Shown here one piece after another: positions 19,257 through 31,535 of a stretch of DNA of 64,000 bases. A program made the position numbers and the translations under genes. This stretch comes from Isochrysis galbana (Eukaryota > Haptophyta > Isochrysidales > Isochrysidaceae): the NCBI GenBank assembly GCA_018136815.1, contig CM030938.1:2521028-2585027 (forward strand), read 5' to 3'. The stretch's first letter is position 1, and each line of letters starts with the position of its first letter. Under the pieces are notes generated by a model, which saw only the letters and a list, made by a program, of their open reading frames with translations, was not told the origin of the DNA and ran no database searches.

Positions 19257-22200
19257 ATGGAGGGCGCGCCGCTACTCCTCAAAGAAGACTCGGACCTGCT
19301 GCTCAAAGTGCTGCGCGTTGGGCTCGAGCCGGCAGCCGCGCCGGCATCACACACCGACGCGAGCGATGCCTACGTCCAGCTCGCCGAGCTCGGCGCAGAG
19401 CTGCGCTCTGAGGCGGCCGCCGCTGACCCTCTCAGCCGCTGGGCGGAGCTGGCTGCACGCCGCTCGCTCTTTGACCGTGCGCTGGTTGGGCGTCTCTCGT
19501 GCACAAACGCACCGGTCTTCGACTATCTGATAGCTAGCTTTCGCCGCTGCGCCGACACCAAGGCTCGCGCGCGCGCACTGAGCCCCGAGGCGGACGAGCT
19601 CTTCGGATATGTTGCTGGACTTTGTGTCTCGTACGCTGCCATTGCGCTACTCAACCCGTCGATGTTCCCGCAGCCGGCGGCAGTCGAGCGCGAGGGCGTT
19701 CTGCGGATTTTGCCGTACTTGCGTCGCGATGGCCTTGACAGTGGACTCCCGCCCACCTTCCTCTCGCGGCTGGTGGCGCGGATGCAGGAGGACGATGGTC
19801 TCGAGGAGTTCGGGCTACCCCTCTTCCAAGCTCTTGCTGCAAGCCTCAAGCCGAAGAGCATCCTCGAGGGGTTCGAGGCGGACTACCGGGCCCTTCACGC
19901 CCTCGTGCGGGAGAAGCCACTCGGGGCTCTGCTAGCCAGGGATGCCACATTTGTGCCACCCGTGCGCACGGGCCACGCCCTCGAGACATCATCAGTGCTC
20001 GGACCCTTCCTTGGCTTGTCCTGCTTCCCCTCTGACCGGCGAGTACCGGAGGCATGCTTCCCCTCGTTCTCTGCACCAGATGTGGAGGGCGGGACATCGT
20101 CGCTGCGCCTATCGTTGCAGGTGAACGCGTCCTCTGCTCGAAACAAGGATGCTCCAAAACAAGGATGCTCCAAGCCACTTCAGCGCTAGGGGTACTGCGC
20201 GCGCCTCACCGAAGGAGCATCCGCAGCACCTCACCAACGCCATGCTCATGCCATCTCCGCTTCACATGTCATAGGTTGTGCACATGGCGCTCAAGTCGAT
20301 CGCGACTGAGCTCCTCAAGAATGCTGAGGCTAAGGAGCACTTTTTTCGCCTTGTCGCTGCCGCGTGCTCGCTCAACATGCAGCGCGCTCAGCAATATTTC
20401 CCGCACGCAGAAACGCAGCGCCTCGTCTACGCTCTTGAACCAAATCGGGAGGAGGCGCCGCAGCTGCCGGTATCCACGTCTTCAGATGGCTTCATGATCA
20501 ACCTTGGCGCCGCCCTGCTGCAGCTGTGCGAGCCCTTTACGGCGCCGGGCTCGCCACATGCCGCCAAGATTGACTCAACGTAAGATGCCACCCCTTGCCC
20601 GGGTGGGGCATGATGAGTAATACCTCGAGACGACATTCCATCGCCCCGCCCACTGCCCAACCCGCTCATCTGGGCTCCAAGCGCTTCCAACCTCGCTTAG
20701 CCCCGAAACACGTGTCCGCTTCTTTCACTTGACTCTTGTCCCGTCGACCACGCCTCTCCATCCACATGCCTACTGGCCCGGCCCGATCTGATTGCGGCGC
20801 GAGCTTCCCACCCACCCATCCCCATCCCGCTTTTGCCCGGCAGCTATCTCCTGTCGACCCACCGCCTGAATTTGGACAAGGAGACGCGCCTGTGTGCCAC
20901 CGCCGACGATGTCATGTACTGGCTCGACCCGCGCAACCCCGACCTGCGCCGCCGCTACCTCGACCGTCTAGCGGCCGAGGCGGTCGAGCCTGACCCTGAG
21001 GGTACGCCGCCTCTCGAAGTATCGGCCTCCTTTGGAACTGTGACGGAGTACTTCTTCCTCACAATGCGCGTGCTGCACGTTGGCTTGCTCTCTTCGTTCA
21101 CCCTCTATCACCAGCTCGCCCAGCAACACCACCGATGGCGCACCGAGCTTGAGCTCCGTGAGGCGGAGTTGACACGCATGCGTGGCCTTGGCGGCGCCAT
21201 CCCTGTTGCGGCAAGCGCGCTCCTCGAGACGATGGAGGCAGAGACGACCACGTTGCGCAAGTCGAACGATACGATGAAGCGCTTCCTGCTATGCTACGCA
21301 GCGCAACTGACCGACCCGAAGCTCCTCTCGCTCGCGATTCGCTACTATCGGCTGGTCGCAAGGTGGCTCGTCGCCTCGGTTGATCCACCTAGCACTGGCC
21401 TGCCGCTCCCCGCAAAGGTCCCTCGCCTGTTCTCCTCGCTCCCCGAGTCGTGCATGGATGATGTCGCGCAGGTGACCTGCCCTCCATCACCTATCTATTT
21501 CCCACCGCACCATTCTGTCTCCTGTCCCGGCCCTCCGTCTTTCTCGTCCCACTCCTGCCCACATCTTGCCAGATCAAGTCCCAGGCCCATACCGGCACCC
21601 TAAATCCCAGCTACCCCCAACATGACTCTTGCCTCACCACCGCTCCTCAGTTTCTCAAACACCTGACCAACTTTGCGCCGCATGTGCTCGAGGATCTTGC
21701 TGTGGAGGAGATGCACGATTTTGTGACGATGATGGTCACTTTTCTCGGCTCGCCGAAGTACGTGAAGAATCCATATCTACGCGCAACGTTCACTAAACTG
21801 CTCCGTTACCTCGTGCCTCGCTCCGAGTCCAACGAGGCGCTTGCGTCGCACGGATCGGAGCGTCTCGCTGCGGTCTTTCACACGCATCGGCTCGCTCAAG
21901 CACACCTTGCCCCGGCGCTCATGCAATTCTTCGTCGACATCGAGTTCACAGGGTCTCACACGGGCGCCTACGATAAATACGAGTATCGGCACGAGATGTG
22001 CCAGATTTTGGAGTACTTATGGACGCTGCCCGAATACCGCCAGGTGGTTGTGCCCGCTCTCCTAAACGGTGGAGAGGGAAGGGGCAGCGACTGGGACGCT
22101 ATTGCTCATTAGACGGGATCTGCAGTTGCTCACCTCGAGCCTCTTGCTGTCGCACGCGCAGGCCATGATCGGCTTCACTCGCGAGACGCCCAAGTTCGTT

Positions 22201-23391
22201 CGATTTGTGAATATGCTCATCAACGACTCCATCTTCTCGATGGATGAAGCGCTAACAAAGCTCGCGACCATTCGCACTGTCCAGGTGAAGAGATGACATG
22301 TGGGGCCATGATGCTAGATTGGACACTGCATACGTTGAATGGCGCCTGCTTTGACGCCGCCGCTTGGCATCGCGGCGCCGCAGCCTGCTCCCGATGCCAT
22401 AGCATGACTCTCAAGCCCCTGTTGCCCGCTCCCCATCCCCTTCTCGCCCTGAACAGGCCGAGCTAGCCGACCAGGCGACGTGGGCCGCACAGCCGCGGAA
22501 CGTGGCTCATCAGCGCATGCAACAGCACACGCAGGATGAGAATACTGCACGCTACTTCATGCAGTTCACTTCCGAAGTCTTGCACATGATGGAGTATCTA
22601 ACCGCAGAAGAGGATGTAAGTGAAGCCATGCGATCTTTCACCAACCTCCTGTCTTCTTCACAACTGCACACAGTCGGCTACTGCCACCAATCAGCCCATG
22701 AGCCATCCCGGGCATCACTATGACCTTCATCCTCACCCGCCAACCCTAGGTCGCGCGCGTCTTCATGCTCCCTGAGTTAGTGGGCCGCGTTGCCTCGATG
22801 CTCAACTACTTTCTCGCACAGCTCGTTGGACCCAAGTGCTCGAACCTCAAGGTTAAGGAGCCCGAAAAGTATCATTTCCACCCGAAAAAGTTGCTGCTGA
22901 ACATCGCTACGATCATAACCCACTTCGCGCCCTTTGACGCTTTCGGTCAAGCCGTGGTTCGTGATGAGCGCTCGTACAACCCTAACAACATGGGCAAGGC
23001 GGTCCGCGTGCTTGCCTCCGGCTTGCCGCCCATAATGGGACAGAAAGGCTTGCTTGCTCTCGAGGCCTTCCGCTCAAAGTGTATTGACTTGAAAGCGGCC
23101 GAGCAAGAAGAGGAAGAGAACCTCGGAGAAATTCCTGATGACTTCCTCGATCCGATCACGATGGAGATAATGGTCGATCCCGTCCGTCTGCCCTCGGGCA
23201 CCGTGATTGACCGTCCCACTATCTGCCGTCACTTGCTATCCGATGAAACCGACCCATTCACACGCCAGCGGCTAACTGTCGAAATGCTGGTCCCCGATGA
23301 GGACATGAAGAAGAGGATCGAGGAGTTCCGCCTCAGTCGCAAGAGGGCGGCCACTGGTTGCACCGCGCCCTCTGCCATGGAGATTGGATGA
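19257..23391 (+). CDS. UBE4: UFD2/UBE4-type U-box ubiquitin ligase (E4)
   Basis: Seven exons join in frame: 19257-20120, 20275-20579, 20844-21471, 21651-22043, 22162-22284, 22457-22615 and 22750-23391. They give 1,037 residues (yeast Ufd2 has 961). All six introns are GT-AG. Most of the length is the Ufd2P core, with landmarks FVRFVNMLINDSIFSMDEAL, ARVFMLPELVGRVASMLNYF, LVGPKCSNLKVKEPEKY and HPKKLLLNI. The C-terminal U-box (about residues 955-1020) reads DDFLDPITMEIMVDPVRLP then DRPTICRHLL and TDPFTRQRLT. Known role: elongates ubiquitin chains with the Cdc48/p97 machinery. The acceptor of exon 5 was chosen because it reproduces the spacing seen in human UBE4B. A (CT)n tract precedes the ATG. 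Confidence 0.95.
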
Positions 23392-24163
23392 GCAAGACGG
23401 GAAACGTGAGGCGTGAAGCACCTCCACGAAAGGGTGCAAGTTGGGCGGCTATCTTGTGGGCCATGCGGCTGGCATTTGGAGAGCAATGCATACAAAGAGG
23501 CCTCATTCCTCGAGCACGCGTCGTGTTGGCGAGCATCTTAGTATCTCGGGTCCGGCATGGCGGTTGCGGTCGCGTTAGCTAGAGAAGGGCTGGAAGGTTT
23601 CGATCTCGCGTGGGGCCTAGCCCCTAGCCCCAGAGGAGCGCATGCCAAACACCGTGAGGGTGTTCATTGTTGTTGGTCTTGGTATATGTGCTCCGGCATC
23701 GTAGGACTCCCCCCCCCCCCCCCCCGGCGTGCCCTCTTTCGGCGACGCGATGGTCTGGACATGGGTGCGCTCACGCCGCCTTGAATGAAGAAGAGCTCAG
23801 CCGGAGGTGGTATCGAGAACGTCATGCAACGGCCGACCCCAAGACTATACCGTTAGTGAGAGGGAATGCGATGGGGGGCGGGGAGCAAAGCGTATAAGAG
23901 TTGCTAGCGGTGCGCAGCGAGCGAAGCGCACTTAAGGCCCAACAATTGACACAAGGGTGTCGGAAACAACGAAAGAACAGCTGCTTGTAGGCGTTGAGGG
24001 GCTCAATCAGAACATTGCTATTGCGCGGCTACAACATGAAAAAAAAACAAAGTAGAACCACATGGCTACTTCTTAGTAGTAGTAGCAATTCAACGCAAAT
24101 GAGCGAATATGTACCGCTACTACCACCATCCGTGCACCAACCCCGGTTGCCAACCCTCCAAAG
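23392..24163. other. Intergenic
   Basis: The 3' flank of the UBE4 gene with a C-run at about 23709-23725. No gene seen. Confidence 0.5.
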
Positions 24164-25139
24164 CAAACACCTGAAGACTCTGAGGACTCTGGGCTAACGC
24201 TAACACCTACGACTACGACGGACCCGGTATCCGCGACCTCCCTTTTTCGGGCACCGCCCTTATTTCTTAATGCTGGTAGTCGTGTGCCTAAGCTTTTAGT
24301 TGCAGGTGAGAAGCGTTCATTTGGTCCCACCCCGCGCCAACTATCAGTAAACGGATAGGGTCATGGATCTTCCTGAGGGGTTAACTCATGCTCCTCCGGA
24401 GCAGGAAGGAGGCGGGGATTTCGCTCGTTTCCTGAGAAGGTCAATATAATTGGCGGTGACATTTACTAGTCTTGAGTCTTGATCTGGCCCATTCGGATAT
24501 CTTTTCCCACGACTTGAGAAAGGGGCCTACCGATATGTAGTTGCAGTTATGGCGTATCCAACGTTCTCCATCCGGCAAGTATGCCATGCATTCCTCCGTA
24601 GTATATATATCCCCTGTATCCGGGTTGACAGTATTATGTACAATAATTGTCTGTAGAGACTCCCATTTCGACCTGTGTGAATGGTGAATCGCCGGAGGCT
24701 TGTGAAAAAGATTGTGCCATATTGGGGAGCCCTGGGTCCCTTCCCGCGTGTAGGTCTCCCTAAGGAAATTGATCTTTCTGAAGTTCTCGAGTGCTAGCTT
24801 CCAAAAGGTCGGGAGCGTGTTGTTACCACGAATACTAGCCGTGAGGCTTTTCGCGTCGACTTTCGAGAAGACCGCTGCTCTCCCCAACGGGGTGCGGCTG
24901 AACCATTGGTCCAATACCGTTTTCCATTCCGCCTGTGACGGGTTTAGATACCTGACAATCCATATCGCTTGAAGCGCTCGCGTGTGTTCGTTCATAGGGA
25001 GTAGTCCGACCCCCAGAAGGGGCCCGTCCTCGTTCGTCCCCACTCTCGGGTATGTCGGACAAGTTATCCATCTTCTGCTGTCTTGCGAGGAGCCTAGCTC
25101 GTCAGCTTGTAGCCAGGGGGACCTGTCCCATAATATCGC
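24164..25139 (-). pseudogene. LINE ORF2 C-terminal fragment with 3' end
   Basis: The minus strand carries an open frame from about 25139 to 24441 typical of the thumb and connection part of LINE ORF2: a WDRSPW segment, GLLPMNEHTRALQAIWIVRY (compare the usual GGLG...N.ALL.KW), FWKLALEN and VGPFLKSWEKISEW. Reverse transcriptase and endonuclease are absent, so it is 5'-truncated. After the stop at 24441 about 270 bases of 3' sequence lead to the LINE 3' motif variant (GCCCAGAGTCCTCAG, AGTCTTCAGGTG) at 24164-24196. It abuts the next LINE fragment head to head. Confidence 0.7.
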
Positions 25140-26291
25140 TTGGACAGGAGGAACTATTTGGCGGTTACACCTTTCCTGCGATCATGGGATAAAATCGTAA
25201 AATGGGCGGCCGGAGCGCTCACGAAACCCACCACCACATACATAGAGCTGTTAAAGGGGACAGCCAAGGGGCCCCGACCTGTGAGGGAAGAGGAAGGCCT
25301 CGAGCCGCCGGAAAACCCGGACGCACATAGCCTGGAAGACATACGAGCGAACGATACGGGTAGACACTACCTTCTTAAAAGTGGCGTATACTACGAAGTG
25401 CGTCTAAATGTAATGGGGGAGCCCCATATCTACGATATAGCTCATCCTCAGCCTTCGTCTTCCGAATTGCGGACCCCGCTCAAATGGGGCAGCGCATATG
25501 ACGGACCGGCCGACACAGCCTACCCTCTACCCCAAGAATACACGCTGAAAGGTACGCGAAAGACGCTCGAGGAATGCGATGTCAAAGCGCTAACTAACGC
25601 CTACCTCGCGGGCAAGAAAAGCAAACGACAAAAAGCGACCGTCCGATGGGAGGAGAGACTCCCCGTCTTAAAAGAGAAGTGGAAGCAGATATCTCAACTA
25701 TACAAATACAACTTCTTAACACCTCGGGACTCATACTTACACTTTAAACATATACTTCATAGACGGATCGCAACGGCCAACAGATTCGCTGGCGACCCAA
25801 CCTGCCGCTTCTGTGGGGAAGCCCCCGAGTCGTCCACACACCTAGCGCGCTGTCGCGCGACGGAACAAATCTTCACATACATCGAGCAACTTTTCAAAAC
25901 GCGAAACACATTGCAACACGTGACGGCACAGCGGTTGTTCTGCTACCAGGTCGACAGACCGCACCCCTCCTCGGGATATCTAGGAATCTTGGCATGGAGA
26001 TACATACTGACGGATTTCTACAACGTACACTACGGAAACGCCGAGGCGAGATCGACGAAAGCCATCCTAAGGGCCGTATTCTCGAGGTTCCACTGGCTGG
26101 TCAGGGCGAAGGTAGGTTTCTTCCAACGCCTTAAAGCTCAGAGAGAAAGACTTGGACTTCACGCCCCGAGCAATAAACACCTGCGCAGAATGATCTCCCC
26201 GCTGTACTCAGTAGATAAAGATTTTAACCTGGAGATCTCTATCGATCTGGCGCAAATAGCGACCGAACTAGGCGTCAGAAGTATTACATGA
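25131..26291 (+). pseudogene. LINE ORF2 C-terminal fragment with zinc knuckle
   Basis: An open frame of 383 codons begins just after a TAA at 25131 without an ATG. It aligns by eye with the opposing fragment (PFLRSWDKIVKW versus PFLKSWEKISEW), then continues through a basic KKSKRQKATVRWEE region to the reverse-transcriptase-associated zinc knuckle C-x2-C-x7-H-x4-C (CRFCGEAPESSTHLARC). The helical C-terminus ends at 26291. The two copies differ in sequence, so they are separate insertions or strongly diverged parts. No 3' motif follows, so the 3' end is lost or unlike the others. Confidence 0.75.
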
Positions 26292-26352
26292 ACCCCCCGA
26301 ACTAAGAAGAAGGTTTCTTCAGAGGGCCGACCCCTTACGGACAAAAAATTCC

Positions 26353-26978
26353 GTCCTAGAAACTAGGACCACGTCCTAGAAAATTCTTGGATTTCTAGGA
26401 CTCTGCCAATCATGCCTCCATTATAGCCTATGGTGAGCTTATGAGACATCCCATCACCTGAAGCAAACCATCTCCACATCCCATTCAACCTTAGCTCTCC
26501 CCATGACCAACTCTGCGGAGCTTGTCTTTGCTTACTTTTGCTACCACATTCAGCATGCGGTGCTGCACTCGGGCGTCCGCTCGCACCAGAGGAGTTTTAT
26601 TTTAGACCTTTTGGAGCAGTAGACTAGCGGATTGGACACTTAGATGACAAAACCAAGCTTGGTGGTCACTGAAGGTCTCAAAGAGGGCAGTCAAAGCAAC
26701 ATTTCATCTCCTGGGGACCATGGGTAGAAGAGCTCCCCATTGGGTGGTATCAGCCATTTCTCCCGTTTCTAGGACAAGCAGCAATTCCGACCAGGTGACC
26801 CGCAAACGCGTCACAAAACTTGGTGTTGCTGAGGGAATGGTGCCTAGGTACACTTGGAACATTTAATGAGGACATGCATGTGGTAACTCAATAGCCAAGG
26901 TTTGGGACAAAATAACATGGTATGCTCATGCTCTCACCTAGCAAAGTCCGTCCTAGTTTCTAGGACTAGTCCTAGAAA
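26353..26978. repeat. MITE-like element with GTCCTAG inverted ends
   Basis: The left end has GTCCTAGAAACTAGGAC (26353-26369) and GTCCTAGAAA...TTTCTAGGAC (26373-26401). The right end has GTCCTAGTTTCTAGGAC (26950-26966) and GTCCTAGAAA (26969-26978). The 17-mers are reverse complements of each other. Another TTTCTAGGAC lies inside at about 26764. The 625-bp span is non-coding. Confidence 0.6.
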
Positions 26979-27509
26979 GCTGGGTACCTTTATCCGCTTA
27001 GGGGGCGGTCAAACACACCCAAACAAGGACTCCACTCACTCCTACCCCCTCTATCTCACGCCCCTGGTCGAAGCAGCGCGCGCGGCCTCCCCCCCTCCAT
27101 TTGCTAGGAAAGGAAACGGGGGGGGGGGGGGGGAAAGGGGTGTGATAGGAAAGGGAGGGTAGTTAGGAGTAGCACTAGCAATCTGCCCCACGCCGTGCAT
27201 GTAGCGGCTAGTTTTTTAAGATTTTTTCCCCCCTTCAGAGAGGATCGAATCGCGCTCGACTTGCGTGGGGCTGAGTCGGCTAGCGCCCCGTAGGTGATCG
27301 CAAATTCATGCGGGACGCCCGATAGGGTAGCTTGGATTTTGTCGCCGTATGCGGCTTTGAATTGTTCGTGTAGTGCGCGTCGTCATCGACGTAAAAAAAA
27401 ATCTTCTTAAAAAACCCCGCTACGTGTGCGGCGTGAGGCAGTGTGCTAGTGTACCTCCCTGCTACCCAACCTTAACCCCTAACAACCCCCTCCCCCTTTC
27501 CCAGTTCCC
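26979..27509. repeat. Intergenic with repeat R4
   Basis: A G-run (27119-27132) is followed by two relatives of one repeat: 27180-27230 (CACGCCGTGCATGTAGCGG, then T-runs) and 27398-27505 (TTCTTAAAAAACCCCGCTAC through GTGCGGCGTGAGGCAGTGTG). The second recurs inverted at 45676-45790. Confidence 0.6.
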
Positions 27510-28405
27510 TCATTAGCGGAGAAGCTGGTTCCGGGGAGGCCGCGCGCGCTGCTTCGGCCAGGAGTTGGAGAGAAGGGGGCGGGAGACTGTGGCTCTTTCG
27601 TCATCGACGTAAAAGATCCAAGGGCCTTTGCGGCCCTTGTCCATTCCATCGGGGGTGGCGTCCAAGCCCTCTAGCTTGGAGAGAAGAAACTTCATGTATG
27701 TTGCTATGTCCTCGCTCTTGATGTCCTTCTTATCCTCCGCTAGCTGCGCTAGCTGGATGTAAAAAGGAGTGTCATCCGGCTCTTCCTCCTCATCTTGGTC
27801 ATGAGGGGGGGAGAGGCGAATTGTGTGGTGATGGGTAGAGTCGGTTTGGGATCCGACTGCGGGTCCGCTCGCTTGCGCGAGGGCAGCGGTGGTTGTTGAG
27901 TGGGTTGAGGTAGGGCTTGCCGTGTCTGTGTTGGTATCTGTGCCTTAGGTCCAGCTGCCTCGGCGTACGATGTACGATTTCTGGGTGTTGTTCTTGGAAG
28001 AGTTGGAGGCCGAAAAGGCCCCCATGATTGATTGTTGTGTGAAGTACCCGCCCACGAGGGGTGCACTGGTGGTAGGAGTTGCCTCCATGGGGGTGACAGC
28101 GGTGCTGCCACCCACCATGGGGAGTCCTTGTTGGGGTGGCATGGCGGCAGAGGCAGGCGGCATGGCCAGAGGCTGGCTCTGCTGTTCTGCTGGGAACAGG
28201 ATTCTGCATGTTCCCTGCTTCTGGGGGTGTCGGGGAGGCGATGGCGGGAGGATCATGTCGACGTCGCTGTCAGTGAGGGGGGCAGCCTGCGAGCGCTTCG
28301 GCTCCGGCGGCTTGGGGCGGCCCCGGTGGGGCGTCGTGGCGGCGGGGGGCTGGGAGGTGGGAGCGGTCGGCGCGCGCTCCATCGCTAAAACTATAACAAT
28401 AGTTT
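27510..28405 (-). pseudogene. LINE ORF1-like gene, frameshifted
   Basis: The minus strand starts MERAP at 28382, the same start as the intact copy at 47853. It has a Pro/Ser-rich, basic N-terminal half (GRPKPPEPKRSQ), then must change frame near 27960-27990 to continue (SYAEAAGPKAQIP). The end, LSKLEGLDATPDG and GPWIFYVDD, lines up with LNKLEGVDLEPEF and GPWEILVTAD of the intact copy. A palindrome AAACTAT-TGTT-ATAGTTT lies five bases before the ATG (28388-28405). No target-site duplication was found. Confidence 0.7.
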
Positions 28406-29198
28406 ATGCTACGTGCTACTTGTAGTGGGTAGTGGTTCCATTCGCCGCGAGTGCGGTAAGAATATCAAAAGGTTTTTTTAAACAACGGGGGGTGTGACAA
28501 AGAAAGGGAACCTCGAGTTGTTGCACCTTCTGCCGCGTCGGCGTGCTCAATCACAACCAAGTATAAAAATAAGTTGGGAATTATCTGATACGAAAAGCGA
28601 GAAGCCATTCATGGGCAAAGAGCGAGGTGTTGAGGAGGGGAAACAATTAAAAAGATACATGATGCGTGCTGCCACATACAAAAAGAGCTCGGCCACACGC
28701 GGGGGCGTCGAAGTATGCATCGAACGCGCATGTTGTTGCACATGCACGGCGCACTGCTCTTGCCTCGCCGGTCCGCACAAGTGAGCACAAGAACATGGAT
28801 GGACACCACTCGGCGCAAGTGCGACGATGAGCACGCAAATAGTAAAGATTGGAGGCCAAGAACCCTCGGAAGCATGGGCAAAATATTTTGCATGCTGGCG
28901 AGTTGCTGTTTGGACGGCCGGTGCAGAGGTGGAGCGAGATCAACAGTGGCGCATTCATCCGAGGAAGGCGCAGCCTAACCTCACTAGCGAGGGCCGTGCT
29001 TGTCTTGTCGCATACAGCAATCGCGGACAACCGAGGGAAGCGTAGACTACATAGAGTACATGAGCGCGTAGCGACGGGACGACAGCAGTGCGGCGAGGTC
29101 GCGACAGCAGTGTCTGGCGCATCTGGCTCACAAAGAAGGTAGGCAGCGAGGAGCAGAGGAACCTAGCTATCTGTCTATGGTACGCCATGCAGAAGTCC
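28406..29198. other. Intergenic with an R2 3'-end fragment
   Basis: 28437-28480 matches the R2 3' end (CGCCGCGAGTGCGGTAAGA, then AAAAGGTTTTTTT), a 5'-truncated copy. The rest (to the 3' end of the (p)ppGpp synthetase gene) shows no supported gene. Confidence 0.5.
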
Positions 29199-30101
29199 TC
29201 AAGAGGCCTGCACGTAGATGGGCGCGGTGGTAGCCCAGCCGCCACGCTGCGCCGCTTCGTGCATGGCTGTTTGCTTATAGAGCGCATGCGCGGCGGAGCC
29301 CGTTTCAGCTTCCTCGTGCATCCGCCGGGTGCGCACTTGTACTTCAAGGTTCGAACCTGAGGGCAGTCTCATCTGCATGTGCAGCGAGCAGTAGCCGTTG
29401 GGCTTGGGGGCGGCGATATAATCGCGGAACCCCTGCTCATCCCACAGCGAGGCCGCTAGGTCGCGCACCTCGAGGCAGCGCGAGTGAGGACGGTTCGCAG
29501 GTGAGATTTGCCACTCGTCCCGCGGGCTGTCATCCAGGACGACGCGCAACGCAAGCAGGTCATTGGCACGCTTCCCCCGCAGCCAGACCTTCTCAAAGAG
29601 AGAGGGGAGTGACTTGACACGGGCCTGAACTTCGAAGGAGCCAGGGGCTAGGACCGAGGCCAGGCGCTTTTCGAGCTCCGCAGCCGCTGCCAAGAGCTCG
29701 GACCCGGCACTGCTGGCCCGTGCCGAGTGCCACTGTTTCATCGCGCCGAATGTGTGCGGGAAAGCGGCAGCGCAGGCACCCTCCGTCAGGCGCGAGAGGA
29801 GCCAGCGGGGCGGGCGGAGCACGCCGTCGGCCATTGATGCGCGCTCAGACGCGGCGAGGCAGGCGTGGACAAAGTTGGCACGGGCGCCAGGCGGCGGGAG
29901 CAGCCTGGCGAGCACGCCCCTGCCTGGGTCGGCACCCTCCAACCAGGCATCGTCGCCAAGAGTGACAGTGTCGAGCGCGGCGCGGCTGCCGCGGAGGGGG
30001 AGCGGAGCGGCGGCCCGGCGGCCGGCGTGGGCGGTGGGGATGGCCACGTACGCGGTGGATGTTGAGAGTAGCAGCAGCAGCATTAAGATGCGCAGGACCA
30101 T
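29199..30101 (-). CDS. RelA/SpoT-homologue (p)ppGpp synthetase, probably plastid-targeted
   Basis: A single exon of 300 residues from the ATG at 30101. The synthetase domain (about residues 145-275) has the key motifs: VQARVKSLPSLFEK (ATP-binding R-x-K), NDLLALRVVLDD, DYIAAPKPNGYCSLHM, and EVQVRTRRMHEEAE with the catalytic Glu, followed by AAHALYK. No HD hydrolase, TGS or ACT domain is seen, so it is a short synthetase form. The N-terminus MVLRILMLLLLLSTSTA is a good signal peptide followed by YVAIP and an Arg/Ala-rich stretch, like the bipartite leaders of complex plastids. Expected role: making (p)ppGpp to tune plastid gene expression. The frame is open for 110 codons further upstream, so a longer cytosolic start is possible. 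Confidence 0.9.
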   Translation of the reverse strand: MVLRILMLLLLLSTSTAYVAIPTAHAGRRAAAPLPLRGSRAALDTVTLGDDAWLEGADPGRGVLARLLPPPGARANFVHACLAASERASMADGVLRPPRWLLSRLTEGACAAAFPHTFGAMKQWHSARASSAGSELLAAAAELEKRLASVLAPGSFEVQARVKSLPSLFEKVWLRGKRANDLLALRVVLDDSPRDEWQISPANRPHSRCLEVRDLAASLWDEQGFRDYIAAPKPNGYCSLHMQMRLPSGSNLEVQVRTRRMHEEAETGSAAHALYKQTAMHEAAQRGGWATTAPIYVQAS

Positions 30102-31535
30102 GGAACCATCAAAGGAGATCTCGGTTCGGACGGGTGCGCCCGAGAGCCGCTTGCGCTCGATCACGATGCTTAGCCGTCTCTTAAGCATGGGTTGCTCGGT
30201 AACGATTGATGCGCGCACTCTGGGCGCGTAGGCGTACAGCCGCTCCAGCCGGCTAGCGCGCATCTGCAGCGTGGGCTCGCTTCGTATCCTGGGGATGAGG
30301 CAGGAACGACGGCCGGCGGGCGGGGCGAGGCTGGCGGGACTCGAGGGTAGCGAGTAGGCAACGCGGCGGCGCGCGGGCGAGCCGCCATCCATCGAGACTG
30401 CCCGGCCGATGCTGGGCAGCTCGACCTGCATCGAGCGTCAGGAGGAGAGTGGAGCGAGGGAGGGAGGGAGCGAGCGGGAGGCTCGGGGAGGCCGTGGTGC
30501 GAAGCCGGTGGGAAGCAACTGCTCGCTCGCTCGTGCCGATGCTCTTTCCTGTAAACAGGACGGCTTTCTGACGTCCCTTCCGCGACCGCTCGGGGGCGTT
30601 GGGGTGGGGGGGGTGGGAGGGGAGGGGAGGGGGTGCTCGGCTCCTTGGGTGGGTGTGGCAGTGGGCTAAGAGCGCGCGGACCGGGCGGGCGGGCGCCCCG
30701 GGGAGGGGGCGGGGGGGGAGAGACAGAGAAGAGAGAGGGGAAGAAGATGAGAGAAGGCGGGGGGAGGGGGGGGGGGAACGTCTCGGACGCGATCGTCCGA
30801 GACGCCCGTTCCCGTCTCTCTCCCCTAAAGGGCTTTGTTGTTGACGTCTCCGCGAGGGGCTCCGCAGAGGCGCTGAAGGCAAGGCGCGGGTGGGGCTGCT
30901 CTCCCGCTCCCCCCCTCCCCCCCCCCCCCTCCCCCCCCCCCGCCGCGCCCCCCTGGCGGCGGCCGTGAGGAGGAGGTGCCGTCAGAAGCTCGCTGACGGC
31001 ACCCGGGGGGGCCACTCCCTTCACTTCACAAGGGGGGGGGGCAGGGAGTCTCTCTCTCTCTCTCTCTCTCTCTGGGGGGGGGGAGCGAGCGCCCAGGAGC
31101 GCCGGCCGTTCGTTGCCCCCTCTCCCTCTCCCCCCCCCCGTCCCTGGTCTGCCCTTCCGTCACTTCATCATATACCCACGCCGAAATCCTCACCTCCAAT
31201 CCGTGGTCGTCTTCTTCCCCTTCTTGGAGCGGGGCGTGGTGGTGCTCCAAGCCCAGGGGTGCGGCGGTCAAACAGGGTTTACATTCGGCTTGAAAATGGC
31301 CAACAGTCGGGGGAGTGAGCTTTAACGTGGTTCTTTTATAGCTCTTAAGAGGCGGCTGGAAGCACCTGCAAAGGTGCTTCGAGACCCTTTTTGATTCCTA
31401 GCATATTGGCGGCCCCTTGGAGCCTGGAGGACACCAAGATTGAGCTAAAGCCTTGCCATCAATATGGATATGGAGGATTAGTCTCATGCATAAGATGGAG
31501 CCGCATCGCCCGCCGAAATCTGAAATTTGCTCTCA

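Noticed and set aside
30170..31024. 284-codon Pro/Arg-rich frame
   Set aside because: It is low-complexity translation of C/G-runs upstream of the (p)ppGpp synthetase, with no conserved-looking segment.
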